NCBI GenBank assembly: GCA_004555655.1
Contig: SFHJ01000009.1
Location: forward strand, 27,285-91,284
Direction of reading: 5' to 3'
DNA from: Clostridiales bacterium
GTDB taxonomy: Bacteria > Bacillota > Clostridia > Oscillospirales > Oscillospiraceae
DNA: 64,000 nt
The notes beneath the pieces are model-generated. The model had not been told where the DNA came from. It ran no database searches and saw only the letters and a list, made by a program, of their open reading frames with translations. The position numbers were made by a program, and so were the translations under genes. Of the stretch, positions 1 through 7,598 are shown in pieces; within the stretch, counting starts at the first letter, position 1; every line of letters begins with the position of its first letter.

Positions 1-57
1 GGCGAGCGGCGATCGAGCCTGCCGCTTGTCAACACGCCATATGAAAGGAGAAGATGA
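1..57 (+). CDS. 3' end of an upstream reading frame (partial)
   Basis: Frame 1 is open from the window edge to a TGA at 55-57, giving 18 codons ending in LPLVNTPYERRR. The TGA overlaps an ATG at 54-56 (ATGA), a common arrangement within operons. Too little is visible to identify a family. An upstream Rnf or redox gene would fit the neighbour, but that is inference. Confidence 0.3.
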   Translation, partial: GERRSSLPLVNTPYERRR

Positions 58-59
58 CG

Positions 60-545
60 ATGGCCGTAAAAAAACGCTTTCCCTACCGCGCCGCGCTCGT
101 CGCGTGCAGCGGCGGCTGCCGCGCCACGGCCGCGTGTGAATATGGCTGCGTGGCGTGCGGCATCTGCGCCGGCGCGTGCCGCTTCGGCGCGATTGAGATC
201 AACGCCCTCGGCGTGGCCGAGGTGGATGAAGACAAGTGCATCGCCTGCGGCGTGTGCGTGCGCGAATGTCCGCGCGGCGTCATCCATATCCATGACTGCG
301 CAAATCCCGTCGTCGTCAAGTGCTCCAACCATGACCCCGGCAAAAATGCGCGGAAGTACTGCTCCGTGAGCTGCATCGGCTGCGGCCTGTGCGCGAAGGC
401 CTGCCCCACGGGCGCGATCGAGGTGCAGAACAACCTCGCCGTCATCGACGAGAGCGCCTGCCTGTCGTGCGGGCAGTGCGCGGTCAAATGCCCGCGCGGC
501 GCGCTGCGCGATCTCAGAGGGATTCTGACGGCGAAAAACGCCTGA
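60..545 (+). CDS. RnfB-type ferredoxin with four [4Fe-4S] motifs
   Basis: A soluble electron-transfer protein of about 161 residues that resembles the C-terminal ferredoxin part of RnfB, a subunit of the membrane Rnf complex that couples ferredoxin:NAD oxidation to ion pumping. Four CxxCxxCxxxC motifs are visible: CVACGICAGAC, CIACGVCVREC, CIGCGLCAKAC and CLSCGQCAVKC, enough to bind four clusters. The spacer VKCSNHDPGKNARKYC matches the RnfB interdomain segment. The usual RnfB N-terminal membrane helix is absent from this reading frame. The Shine-Dalgarno AAAGGAG at 44-50 lies 9 nt before ATG 60 but only 3 nt before ATG 54, so 60 is preferred. Other rnf genes would have to lie left of the window. 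Confidence 0.8.
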   Translation: MAVKKRFPYRAALVACSGGCRATAACEYGCVACGICAGACRFGAIEINALGVAEVDEDKCIACGVCVRECPRGVIHIHDCANPVVVKCSNHDPGKNARKYCSVSCIGCGLCAKACPTGAIEVQNNLAVIDESACLSCGQCAVKCPRGALRDLRGILTAKNA

Positions 546-600
546 ACCGGCGCGCCTTTTTCCGTTTCGTGAATAGATTCTTAAGGTTTTGTGAAGCATA

Positions 601-629
601 TTGACGCGGCTGGTCAGATTTGGTATGGT
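601..629 (+). promoter_or_regulatory. sigma-A-type promoter for the small membrane protein
   Basis: TTGACG at 601-606, a 17-nt spacer and TATGGT at 624-629. It lies inside the longer open frame beginning at 591, which supports the later start at 660. Confidence 0.6.
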
Positions 630-659
630 AGGGCCAACAAATCCGGATGGGTGGCGTGT

Positions 660-1049
660 ATGGACGGAACGGGCGGAAACAACCGAACATGGAAGAAAAC
701 ACTCCGGCGCTGGGTGCAGTTTTTTCTCAACCCCCGGCTGCTGTTGTGCTTCGGTATCGCGTGGATGATCACAAACGGCTGGTGCTACGTCTTCATTCTG
801 CTGGGCACATGGCTGGGCATCGGCTGGATGCTGACCGTGGGCACGGCGTGGGCGGGCATTTTGTGGCTGCCGTTCACGCCGGAGAAGGTCGTCACGCTCA
901 TCATCGCGATCTTTCTTCTGCGGCTGATCTTTCCGGGCGATGAAAAGACGCTGAAGCTGCTGCACGAAGAAAAGCAAAAGCTGCAGGCGGCGTGGCGCGG
1001 GCGGCGGAAAAGGCCGCGCCGGCGCAGGGAAAATCTTAAAAATTCTTAA
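660..1049 (+). CDS. conserved small membrane protein, function unknown
   Basis: About 129 residues. A short polar N-terminus is followed by hydrophobic stretches at roughly residues 17-75 (two or three membrane segments, WMITNGWCYVFILLG onward) and then a helix FLLRLIFPGDEKTLKLL. It ends in a very basic tail rich in Arg and Lys, probably cytosolic. Similar short proteins with the NPRLLLCFGIAWMITNGW type of segment are, from memory, common in Clostridia, with no assigned role. The start at 660 is chosen because a good promoter ends at 629; the longer frame from 591 would begin upstream of that promoter. The gene stands alone, followed by a strong terminator. Confidence 0.7.
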   Translation: MDGTGGNNRTWKKTLRRWVQFFLNPRLLLCFGIAWMITNGWCYVFILLGTWLGIGWMLTVGTAWAGILWLPFTPEKVVTLIIAIFLLRLIFPGDEKTLKLLHEEKQKLQAAWRGRRKRPRRRRENLKNS

Positions 1050-1088
1050 AACTGCCGTCCGCGGCTTGCCGCGGAGCGGCGGTTTTGT
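1048..1088 (+). terminator. Rho-independent terminator
   Basis: A GC-rich stem (CCGCGG repeated around a CTTG loop, extended outward) is flanked by AAAA and TTTT. It begins at the stop codon of the small membrane protein. Confidence 0.8.
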
Positions 1089-1161
1089 TATGATGTGGAC
1101 AGAAATGATGCAGTCGGGGAAACAGTTACTTCGTCATATATGCAAGAAGGAGGCGCTGACG

Positions 1162-2856
1162 ATGAAGAAATTATACGCGCTTTTGGCGCTGCTGCTGGCG
1201 TTCACGCTGCTGCTGGGCGCGTGCGCGAAGCCCGCGCAGGACGATGCGTCCGACGCGCCCGGCGATGACGTACAGCAGATGCAGCCGGACGATACGCTCG
1301 AGCAGCCCGATGCGCCCGACGCGCCAAAGGAGGATGCGCCGCAGACGGCCGTATTCACGGCCGCGGTGCTGGAAGCCGGCGAAAAAACACTACTGGTCGA
1401 ACCTGCCGAGGGCAGCGCAGAGCTCGCCTCTGCCGACCGTATCAGCGTGGGTCTGACGGCGGGCGCCGCAGTGCTGGATGTGGACGGCGAGCCGTGCACA
1501 CTGGCGGATATCCGCGTGGGCGATACGGTGGAGATTACATACAGCGGCATGATCGAAGAGTCGTACCCCGCGCAGATTACCGCGCAGCGCATCGCCGTTA
1601 CCGCCGGGGCCGGGCCGGAGCCGCTGCTGCTTACGCCCGTCGAGGGCGAGTGGGTCGACGCGGCCTCGATCACCGTGGAGCGTGTGACCGTGGAGCAGAG
1701 CGACGACGCGTTCATCCTGCGCGCGCTGGGCGATCTGGAAAAGGTGGAGCTGGCCCGTGTGTATTTTGACGCGGAAAAGCAGGACTATGTGCAGAAGGAT
1801 CTTCTGTGGATGACCGATCTCTGGGACGCGGGCAGCGAGCTGGCCGTGGTTGAAAAGACGCCGCTTGACGGGCCGAATCTTGCCATCAGCTGGCAGGACG
1901 AATATGGCGAGCGCGAGCGGCGGCTGGTGCTTCCGCTGAAGGTCAAGACGGGCGATACGCTCACGCGCAGCGTCATGATTACAAGCTACCTGCCGCCGTT
2001 TACGCCTGTGGAGCTCTCGGCGCAGGTGGACAGTGAAGGAAACGGCACCGCCGCCGTGGAGACAGGCCAGTATCGCGGCGTGGACGCGTTCGGCTTTGCG
2101 CCGACGAAGACCGAGATCGTCTGCCGCATGAACTACGACCTTGACGGCTGCGGCCGCAAGGAGTCCGTGCAGCTTCTGCGGCTGTGGGACGAGTATGACC
2201 AGTACAGCTTTGCGCTGCGCGTGGTGAAAAACGGCGTGAACTACGACTCGGGCGTGGTGACGGGTGATCTCGATGGCGGCGGGACAGCGTATAACGTGCA
2301 GCTGCCGCGTTATTGCCCGCAGCTGTGGCTGGCCGATCTCAACGGCGACAATCTGGTCGAGATTTATTTCGGCGGCGACATGGCCTCGGACGATTATGCA
2401 TTCTCCGTCTGGACGGTAGGCAGAAGCGGGCTGGAGCTTGTTGCCGTCGACGGCCAGCCGTATATCCCTGCACGCGTCGTCTCGTTCGAGGACAGAACGG
2501 TGAAGCTCGAGCAGACAATCTATGTGCTTGGCACCTATCGCGGCACGAGCAGTTATTGCTTCGGCCCGACGGACACGCTTGAGCAGCTTGATGCCTACTG
2601 GCAGGTGGAAAGCACGTTCGCGCTCAGGCTCGTGAAGGCACTGCCGGTCGTGATGAGCGACAACACGCAGACGAGCCTGCCGGCCGGCACGCAGCTGTAT
2701 GTGACGGCCACGGATGCCAGCAGCGTCGTGTTCTTCAAAACGGACGCCGGCCTCACCGGCAGCTTCGCCATCGACCAGGCCGAGGACGGCTACAGCTGGC
2801 TGATCGCGGGCGAGAGCGAGAGTGCGTATTTTGAAGTCCTGCCCTACGCGGGATAA
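1162..2856 (+). CDS. secreted lipoprotein with repeat-like beta domain, function unknown
   Basis: A lipoprotein of 564 residues. The signal peptide MKKLYALLALLLAF leads to a lipobox LLGAC with the acylated Cys at 21, followed by a low-complexity Asp/Pro/Ala linker (about 24-70). In the middle, NYDLDGCGRKES and ADLNGDNLVEIYFGG (around residues 320-410) look like Asp-rich FG-GAP/EF-like calcium loops, so the protein may be a surface beta-propeller or adhesion-type fold. The C-terminal ~70 residues resemble an SH3-like domain. Start 1162 has AAGAAGGAGG at 1144-1153; the open frame to 1066 is an extension through the preceding terminator. It appears monocistronic, with terminators on both sides. 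Specific function not recognised. Confidence 0.75.
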   Translation: MKKLYALLALLLAFTLLLGACAKPAQDDASDAPGDDVQQMQPDDTLEQPDAPDAPKEDAPQTAVFTAAVLEAGEKTLLVEPAEGSAELASADRISVGLTAGAAVLDVDGEPCTLADIRVGDTVEITYSGMIEESYPAQITAQRIAVTAGAGPEPLLLTPVEGEWVDAASITVERVTVEQSDDAFILRALGDLEKVELARVYFDAEKQDYVQKDLLWMTDLWDAGSELAVVEKTPLDGPNLAISWQDEYGERERRLVLPLKVKTGDTLTRSVMITSYLPPFTPVELSAQVDSEGNGTAAVETGQYRGVDAFGFAPTKTEIVCRMNYDLDGCGRKESVQLLRLWDEYDQYSFALRVVKNGVNYDSGVVTGDLDGGGTAYNVQLPRYCPQLWLADLNGDNLVEIYFGGDMASDDYAFSVWTVGRSGLELVAVDGQPYIPARVVSFEDRTVKLEQTIYVLGTYRGTSSYCFGPTDTLEQLDAYWQVESTFALRLVKALPVVMSDNTQTSLPAGTQLYVTATDASSVVFFKTDAGLTGSFAIDQAEDGYSWLIAGESESAYFEVLPYAG

Positions 2857-2867
2857 CGGCTGAAAAA

Positions 2868-2910
2868 CGCTGCCGCGCAGCAATTTTGCTGCGCGGCATT
2901 GCTTTTTTCT
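2868..2910 (+). terminator. Rho-independent terminator
   Basis: The stem TGCCGCGCAGCA pairs with TGCTGCGCGGCA around a short AT loop and is followed by TTTTTT at about 2903. It ends the lipoprotein transcript. Confidence 0.85.
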
Positions 2911-2954
2911 TCCAGAGGCGTTACAATGCAGAAGAAGAAAAAGGAGGCTATTTT

Positions 2955-3869
2955 ATGAACGATCAGCCGACCCTTGTCATCATGGCCGCGGGCATGGGCA
3001 GCCGTTTCGGCGGGCTCAAGCAGATCACGCCGGTCGATCCCGAGGGTCATTTTATCATCGACTTTTCCCTGTATGACGCCTACCGCGCAGGCTTCCGCCG
3101 TGTCGCGTTCATCATCAAGCGCGAGCTGGAGGCGGAATTTCGCGAGAAGATCGGCACGCGGATGGAGCGGTTTTTCCATGTGGACTATGTCTATCAGGAG
3201 CTGACGCGGCTGCCCGAGGGGTTTTCCGTGCCGGATGGGCGTGTGAAGCCCTGGGGCACGGCGCATGCGGTGGCCTGCTGCCGCGGCGTGGTGAAAGGGC
3301 CCATGGCCGTCATCAATGCCGACGATTACTATGGCCCGTCGGCGTTCAGCACGATCTACAAATTCCTGACGGACAATCCGCGCGGCGACCGGTACGCCAT
3401 GGTGGGCTATCAGCTGCGCAACACCGTGACGGAGCACGGCTCAGTCGCGCGCGGGGTGTGCCAGGAGAAGGACGGCTTTCTCACGGGCGTGGTCGAGCGC
3501 ACAAAGATCTTTAAGCGCGGCGACGACGCGGTCTACACCGAAGACGGCGAGACGTTTGTGCCGCTGTCCGGCGGCACGGTGGTGTCGATGAACTTCTGGG
3601 GCTTCCCAAACCGCATTCTCGACGTGATCTGGCAGCGCTTTCCTGCGTTTCTGCAGGAAAATCTGCCGAAAAATGCGGAAAAGTGTGAGTTCTATCTGCC
3701 GTTTGTCGTCAACTGCGAGCTGCAGGAGCAGGCGGCCAGCGTCAGGATGCTCCACTGCGACGAGACGTGGTACGGCGTGACCTATCAGGAGGATCTGGCG
3801 TCGGTCCGCACGGCCATTGCGGAAAAGAAGGCTGCCGGGCAGTACCCGCAGCACCTGTGGCAGGCATAA
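2955..3869 (+). CDS. sugar-phosphate nucleotidyltransferase family protein
   Basis: A 304-residue protein with a nucleotidyltransferase fold. The N-terminal AAGMGSRFGGLKQ is the nucleotide-binding G-x-G-x-R motif of NDP-sugar pyrophosphorylases, and VINADDYYG near residue 117 supplies the metal-binding Asp region. These enzymes condense a sugar-1-phosphate with an NTP. The sugar cannot be told from sequence, and some relatives act on non-sugar phosphates such as choline phosphate. Start 2955 follows AAAAAGGAGG with good spacing. It has its own upstream terminator and a downstream bidirectional one, so it is probably a single-gene unit. No glycosyltransferase or capsule cluster is adjacent. 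Confidence 0.8.
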   Translation: MNDQPTLVIMAAGMGSRFGGLKQITPVDPEGHFIIDFSLYDAYRAGFRRVAFIIKRELEAEFREKIGTRMERFFHVDYVYQELTRLPEGFSVPDGRVKPWGTAHAVACCRGVVKGPMAVINADDYYGPSAFSTIYKFLTDNPRGDRYAMVGYQLRNTVTEHGSVARGVCQEKDGFLTGVVERTKIFKRGDDAVYTEDGETFVPLSGGTVVSMNFWGFPNRILDVIWQRFPAFLQENLPKNAEKCEFYLPFVVNCELQEQAASVRMLHCDETWYGVTYQEDLASVRTAIAEKKAAGQYPQHLWQA

Positions 3870-3914
3870 GCGATTCGTATGTTGCGGGCGTCCTGCTGCA
3901 AAAGGGCGCCCTGC

Positions 3915-4062
3915 GCAAAAAGCGGTATCCGGACAAATCCGGATACCGCTTTTGTCATGCTTTGGCTGTTGTCGGTTGGTTGTCTGTGTAAAAGCGATGT
4001 TATTGATGCATCGCATCACCTCCGGAGAAATGTAACCATTTTTACCAATTTGTAACCTGCGC
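3915..4062 (-). ncRNA. candidate small transcript or leader-type RNA
   Basis: Downstream of pfkB on the minus strand there is an extended -10 promoter (see 4067-4075) and, about 140 nt later, the terminator at 3918-3953. Between them are a tandem GGTTACA...GGTTACA motif, a Shine-Dalgarno-like CCGGAGG at about 4020-4026, a three-codon frame M-H-Q-stop, and a short GCGATG...CATCGC hairpin followed by TTTT. No protein of reasonable length fits without running through the terminator. It may be a small regulatory RNA or a short-peptide transcript; this is inference. Confidence 0.35.
3918..3953. terminator. bidirectional Rho-independent terminator
   Basis: A perfect 16-bp stem, AAAAGCGGTATCCGGA pairing across a CAAA loop. 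It has T runs in both directions, so it can end the plus-strand nucleotidyltransferase transcript and minus-strand transcripts from the pfkB side. Confidence 0.9.
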
Positions 4063-4066
4063 TCCC

Positions 4067-4075
4067 ATTATAGCA
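4067..4075 (-). promoter_or_regulatory. extended -10 promoter element
   Basis: Read on the minus strand, TGCTATAAT is a perfect extended -10. The -35 region is poor, which is tolerated with TGn. It points away from pfkB, into the 3915-4062 interval. Confidence 0.5.
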
Positions 4076-4109
4076 CAGATCCCCCGGAAATGGCGGTATT
4101 AAGAGAAAT

Positions 4110-5048
4110 TTAAGATTTTCCGGTTTCCGGCAGCGTTTCGATCAGAATATCGGGGAAAACCGCCTCGATTTCGGAAGCTTCCGCCAGCGCGTCGCTGCAC
4201 GCCGTGGCCGTACCTGCGGCTGTGGCAAGCCGCAGCGCGCCGTCATAGCCGCGTCCGGCGGCCAGTCCCGCCAGAAACCCCGCCAGCATCGAGTCGCCCG
4301 CGCCGATGGTCGAGCGGACGCAAAAGCGCCTGGCAAAGCCCGCGCGGTATGTACAGCCGTCGCCCGCTGCGAGCACTGCTCCGTCTGCGCCCAGCGAGAC
4401 GAGCACGTTCTGCGCGCACTGCGCGCGAAGCTGCTGCGCAAGCCCTGCCGCAGCGGCCGCATCGGGCACGGGTGCGCCGCACAGCTCGCAGAGCTCGTCG
4501 GCATTGGGCTTGATGAGAAACGGGCGGTATTGCAGCGCCCGGCGCAGCGCGTCGCCCGCCGTGTCGACCACAAGCCGCGCGCCGCGTGCATTTGCCAGCG
4601 CGGCCAGCGCGTCAAATGCTTCGGGCAGATTTGCCGGGGTGTTGCCGCTCAGAACGAGCGTATCGCTGTGCGAGAGCGGCGCGAGCTTTTCCACAAGCGC
4701 GTCCAGCGCCCCGGGCGTGAGATCCGGACCCTTGCCGTTGAAGGCGGTCTCCACTTCCTCCTCGAGCTTTACATTGATGCGCGTCTGCCCGGCGGGCAAC
4801 CGCACAAAATCTGCCGGACAGCGGAAGCTGCGCAGCAGCGACAGGAACATCTCGCCGCTTTCGCCCGCGACGAAACCCATTGCGCGCGTTTCAGCGCCGA
4901 GGCGCGCGAGTACCAGCGAGACGTTCACGCCCTTGCCGCCCGGCAGCATCCACTCGCACGCGGCGCGGTTGATTGTGCCGAGCGCTGCAGGCCTGGTCAG
5001 GCGAAGAAAATAGTCGATATTGGGGTTGAGTGTCAGCGTATAGATCAT
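4110..5048 (-). CDS. PfkB-family kinase, probable 1-phosphofructokinase
   Basis: A 312-residue ribokinase/PfkB-superfamily sugar kinase. MIYTLTLNPNIDYFL at the N-terminus and PGGKGVNVS near residue 36 are typical of the 1-phosphofructokinase/tagatose-6-phosphate kinase branch. TIGAGDSMLAGF near residue 250 carries the anion hole and catalytic Asp. The likely reaction is fructose-1-phosphate to fructose-1,6-bisphosphate in fructose catabolism. However, no PTS fructose EII gene or DeoR regulator is adjacent, so substrate assignment is uncertain. Its ATG overlaps the TGA of the upstream pseudouridine synthase (ATGA at 5045-5048), with GGAGG inside the upstream gene, so the two are translationally coupled. 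Confidence 0.85.
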   Translation of the reverse strand: MIYTLTLNPNIDYFLRLTRPAALGTINRAACEWMLPGGKGVNVSLVLARLGAETRAMGFVAGESGEMFLSLLRSFRCPADFVRLPAGQTRINVKLEEEVETAFNGKGPDLTPGALDALVEKLAPLSHSDTLVLSGNTPANLPEAFDALAALANARGARLVVDTAGDALRRALQYRPFLIKPNADELCELCGAPVPDAAAAAGLAQQLRAQCAQNVLVSLGADGAVLAAGDGCTYRAGFARRFCVRSTIGAGDSMLAGFLAGLAAGRGYDGALRLATAAGTATACSDALAEASEIEAVFPDILIETLPETGKS

Positions 5049-5929
5049 GGCGTTTCCTCCGGTAGAATGACGGATTGTCCGGACTGCAGCGTCAGGGGCC
5101 GGCCGGTCATGGGGTGCACGAAGGCGAGCCGCACGGCGCACAGCTGTTGGGAAACCAGCCCGGCGGCATCGGAATACGCCTTTGATGCGCCCGAGCAGTA
5201 TTGCGGGTCGCCCAGAATGGGAAAGCCCGAGACAAGGCAGTGCAGCCGCAGCTGGTGCGTCCTGCCCGTGACGGGGTGCAGCTGCAGAAGCGCGCTCTGT
5301 GCGTAGCGCCGCAGGACGCGGTACTCAGTTCTGGCGTACTGTCCGCGCACATCCACCACGCGCAGAAGGCTCCCGCCGCCGGTCTTATACACCGGCAGCT
5401 CAATGACGCCCGCGTCCGCCTCCGGCGCGCCGAACACCGCCGCGTGGTATGTCTTTTCGATCTCGCCCGCACGCAGCATCTGGCACAGCTTTGCATGCAC
5501 GTGCGCCGATTTTGCCGCCAGCACGACGCCGAACGTGTCGCGGTCGAGCCGCGTGGCGGGATGCACGCCGCAGCGCTGGCCGGTCGCTGTAAAATGGTAT
5601 AAAAGCGCGTTTGCAAGCGTGCCGCTGTTGCGCTGCGGCGACGGGTGCACGAGCTGCCCGGGCGGCTTGTCCAGCGCGATGAGCCATTCGTCCTCGTAGA
5701 GAATGGAAAGCGGCAGCGGCTCGGGCGCAAAGCCCTCCACCTGCTCGTCGAGCAGAACGCTCACCGTGTCGCCCGGCACGACAAGCCGGTCGGTATGGGC
5801 GGGTTCGCCGTTGACAAAGAGCGCGTTTTGCCATTTGAGCCGTTTGACGAGCCCCGACGAGAGCGAAAGCTCCCGCCGCAGAATGCCGAGCAGTCTGCAT
5901 TCGCGCTGCGCCACGCAAGAAAGCTCCAT
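5045..5929 (-). CDS. RluA-family 23S rRNA/tRNA pseudouridine synthase
   Basis: 294 residues. The N-terminal ~85 residues form an S4-like RNA-binding domain (LKWQNALFVNGE, PGDTVSV). The catalytic domain carries HPATRLDRDTFGVVL with the catalytic Asp in RLD, and a later TGRTHQLRLHC motif conserved in the RluA family. It converts specific uridines in rRNA or tRNA to pseudouridine; the exact site (RluD-like or other) is not deducible. The start at 5929 has only a G-rich, weak Shine-Dalgarno. It forms a two-gene overlapping unit with the PfkB kinase, an association with no obvious functional logic. Confidence 0.88.
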   Translation of the reverse strand: MELSCVAQRECRLLGILRRELSLSSGLVKRLKWQNALFVNGEPAHTDRLVVPGDTVSVLLDEQVEGFAPEPLPLSILYEDEWLIALDKPPGQLVHPSPQRNSGTLANALLYHFTATGQRCGVHPATRLDRDTFGVVLAAKSAHVHAKLCQMLRAGEIEKTYHAAVFGAPEADAGVIELPVYKTGGGSLLRVVDVRGQYARTEYRVLRRYAQSALLQLHPVTGRTHQLRLHCLVSGFPILGDPQYCSGASKAYSDAAGLVSQQLCAVRLAFVHPMTGRPLTLQSGQSVILPEETP

Positions 5930-5981
5930 CTTCCCGCCCCCTTTTTGTCCATTCTACCGCAAACGGGCGAAAAAAGCAACG

Positions 5982-7034
5982 TCAGGCCTGCGTGTCCGGC
6001 ACAAGCAGCTGCTTGAGGAAAATTGCCGCGAGCGGAAACAGCAGCATCCCGGCGATCCCGGCGCAGCGGAAGCCGACATACAGCGCCATCAGTGTCAGCA
6101 GCGGGTCGAGGCCGATGTGCCGGCCCACCATGCGCGGCTCGAGTGCCTGACGCGTCAGTGACGCGCAGCCATATAAGATGAGCAGCCCCACGCCGCAGCG
6201 CATGTTGCCGCGCAGGAACATGAGAACGCTCCATGGGATGAGCACCGTACCTGTGCCGAACACCGGCAGTGCGTCGACAAATGCCAGCACCAGCCCGAAC
6301 AGCAGCGGATACTGCATGCGCAGAATCAAAAATCCGGCGGTCAGGATCAGAAATGTGACGCCCATCAGCTTGCATTGCGCGCGCACATAGCCGCCCAGTG
6401 TGGCCCGCAGGCGCGCGCAGAGGGCCGAGAGCTTCTTCTGCCAGCGCTCCGGCGCGCGCGTTCTGACAAGCTCGCGCAGCTTCGGCAGCTCGGCGGCCGA
6501 CATGAAGCTGGCCACCACGGTGGTGATGAGAAACAAGACGATGTCCGGCAGCTTTCCCAGCACGCCGGACGCAAGGCGGAACAGCCAGTCGTAGATGCGG
6601 CTTCCGATGCGCGCGCCGTTTGCAAAAAAGCTCTCCACGCCCTCACGCGCGGCCGCTCCCACGCCGTCGGGGAGCCTGTCTGCCAGCGCGTAGAGCTTCT
6701 CCTGCAGGCGGCCGAACGGCCCGGCGAGCGAGGAGGCAAGCTCCGGCAGCTCCTTTAAAAATCGCGTGGCCTCGTCGCAGACGATGCGGCACAGAAAATA
6801 CGCCGCCGCGATGAGCAGCGCATAGAATACCAGCACGAACAAGAACGCGCCCAGTGCCCGCGGCAGCCTTGTGCGTGAAAGAAACAGCCGCAGCGGCTTT
6901 TCGACCAGCGCCGCGATGGCAAGACCGATGACGAACGGCAGCAGTACCGGCAGCGCGAACACGGCCAGTAGCCACACGCCCACGGCGCAGGCGAGTGCGA
7001 TGAGCGCCGTGCGGAGATAATTTCTGGCCTGCAT
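5982..7034 (-). CDS. ytvI: YtvI-like sporulation integral membrane protein (AI-2E transporter family)
   Basis: A 350-residue polytopic protein of the AI-2E/UPF0118 family. There are hydrophobic segments near residues 10-50, a pair near 55-85, a central soluble helical part (DEATRFLKELPEL...), then about five C-terminal membrane segments. The C-terminal FVDALPVFGTGTVLIPW is the family signature, and in sporulating Firmicutes this size and motif set fit YtvI. The start at 7034 has AAGGAGG 6 nt upstream; the open frame continues 15 codons further without a ribosome site. It is transcribed divergently from the pheB operon. Confidence 0.8.
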   Translation of the reverse strand: MQARNYLRTALIALACAVGVWLLAVFALPVLLPFVIGLAIAALVEKPLRLFLSRTRLPRALGAFLFVLVFYALLIAAAYFLCRIVCDEATRFLKELPELASSLAGPFGRLQEKLYALADRLPDGVGAAAREGVESFFANGARIGSRIYDWLFRLASGVLGKLPDIVLFLITTVVASFMSAAELPKLRELVRTRAPERWQKKLSALCARLRATLGGYVRAQCKLMGVTFLILTAGFLILRMQYPLLFGLVLAFVDALPVFGTGTVLIPWSVLMFLRGNMRCGVGLLILYGCASLTRQALEPRMVGRHIGLDPLLTLMALYVGFRCAGIAGMLLFPLAAIFLKQLLVPDTQA

Positions 7035-7148
7035 TCCGGGCCTCCTTTTCAAAAAGAATTTGCTTGCTTTTTGCTGCATCGTGATGTATATTGAACACAG
7101 CTTGTGGACATTTGCAGTTTTATTAGAGACATAACAGAGGTGACAGCA

Positions 7149-7589
7149 TTGGAAAAAACACCGAAATATTATATCGTCGAGGCGGCGGCGCTGCCCGAGA
7201 TCTTCCGCAAGGTGGCCGAGGCCAAGCGCATGCTCGAGACCGGAGAGACCGACAAGGTCAATGTGGCGACGCGCGCGGTGGGCATCAGCCGCAGCGCGTT
7301 TTATAAGTACCGCGACACCGTCCAGCCGCTGCAGAATATGATGGCCGGCCGCATCATCACCTACCAGCTGGTGCTCAAGGACAAGGCGGGCGTTCTGTCG
7401 GCGATATTAACCATTTTTGCCAATTCCGGGGCAAATATACTGACCATCAACCAGAGCATCCCGGCAGGCGGGCGTGCGATGGTCACCATCTCCGCCGAGA
7501 CGGGCAATCTCAGCTGCCCCATCGAAGAACTCACCAATCACATCTGCGCAACCAGAGGCGTGGTCAAGGCAGAACTGGTCGCGGGTTAG
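7149..7589 (+). CDS. pheB: ACT-domain protein PheB (UPF0735 family)
   Basis: About 146 residues, like B. subtilis PheB (147). The N-terminal half has a helix-turn segment, VGISRSAFYKYRDTVQPL, characteristic of the family. The C-terminal half is an ACT domain (ITYQLVLKDKAGVLSAIL) of the amino-acid-sensing type. The start is taken as TTG 7149 after AGAGGTGA (7136-7143); GTG 7140 is an alternative. It is the first gene of a four-gene operon with alcohol dehydrogenase, homoserine dehydrogenase and aspartokinase. An amino-acid-responsive role in aspartate-family metabolism is plausible; the biochemical function is not established. Confidence 0.85.
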   Translation: MEKTPKYYIVEAAALPEIFRKVAEAKRMLETGETDKVNVATRAVGISRSAFYKYRDTVQPLQNMMAGRIITYQLVLKDKAGVLSAILTIFANSGANILTINQSIPAGGRAMVTISAETGNLSCPIEELTNHICATRGVVKAELVAG

Positions 7590-7598
7590 GAGGAGGAC

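Noticed and set aside
1390..2883. 497-codon open frame antisense to the lipoprotein gene
   Set aside because: It starts inside the terminator region and is His/Arg-rich. The lipoprotein has signal peptide, ribosome site and terminator.
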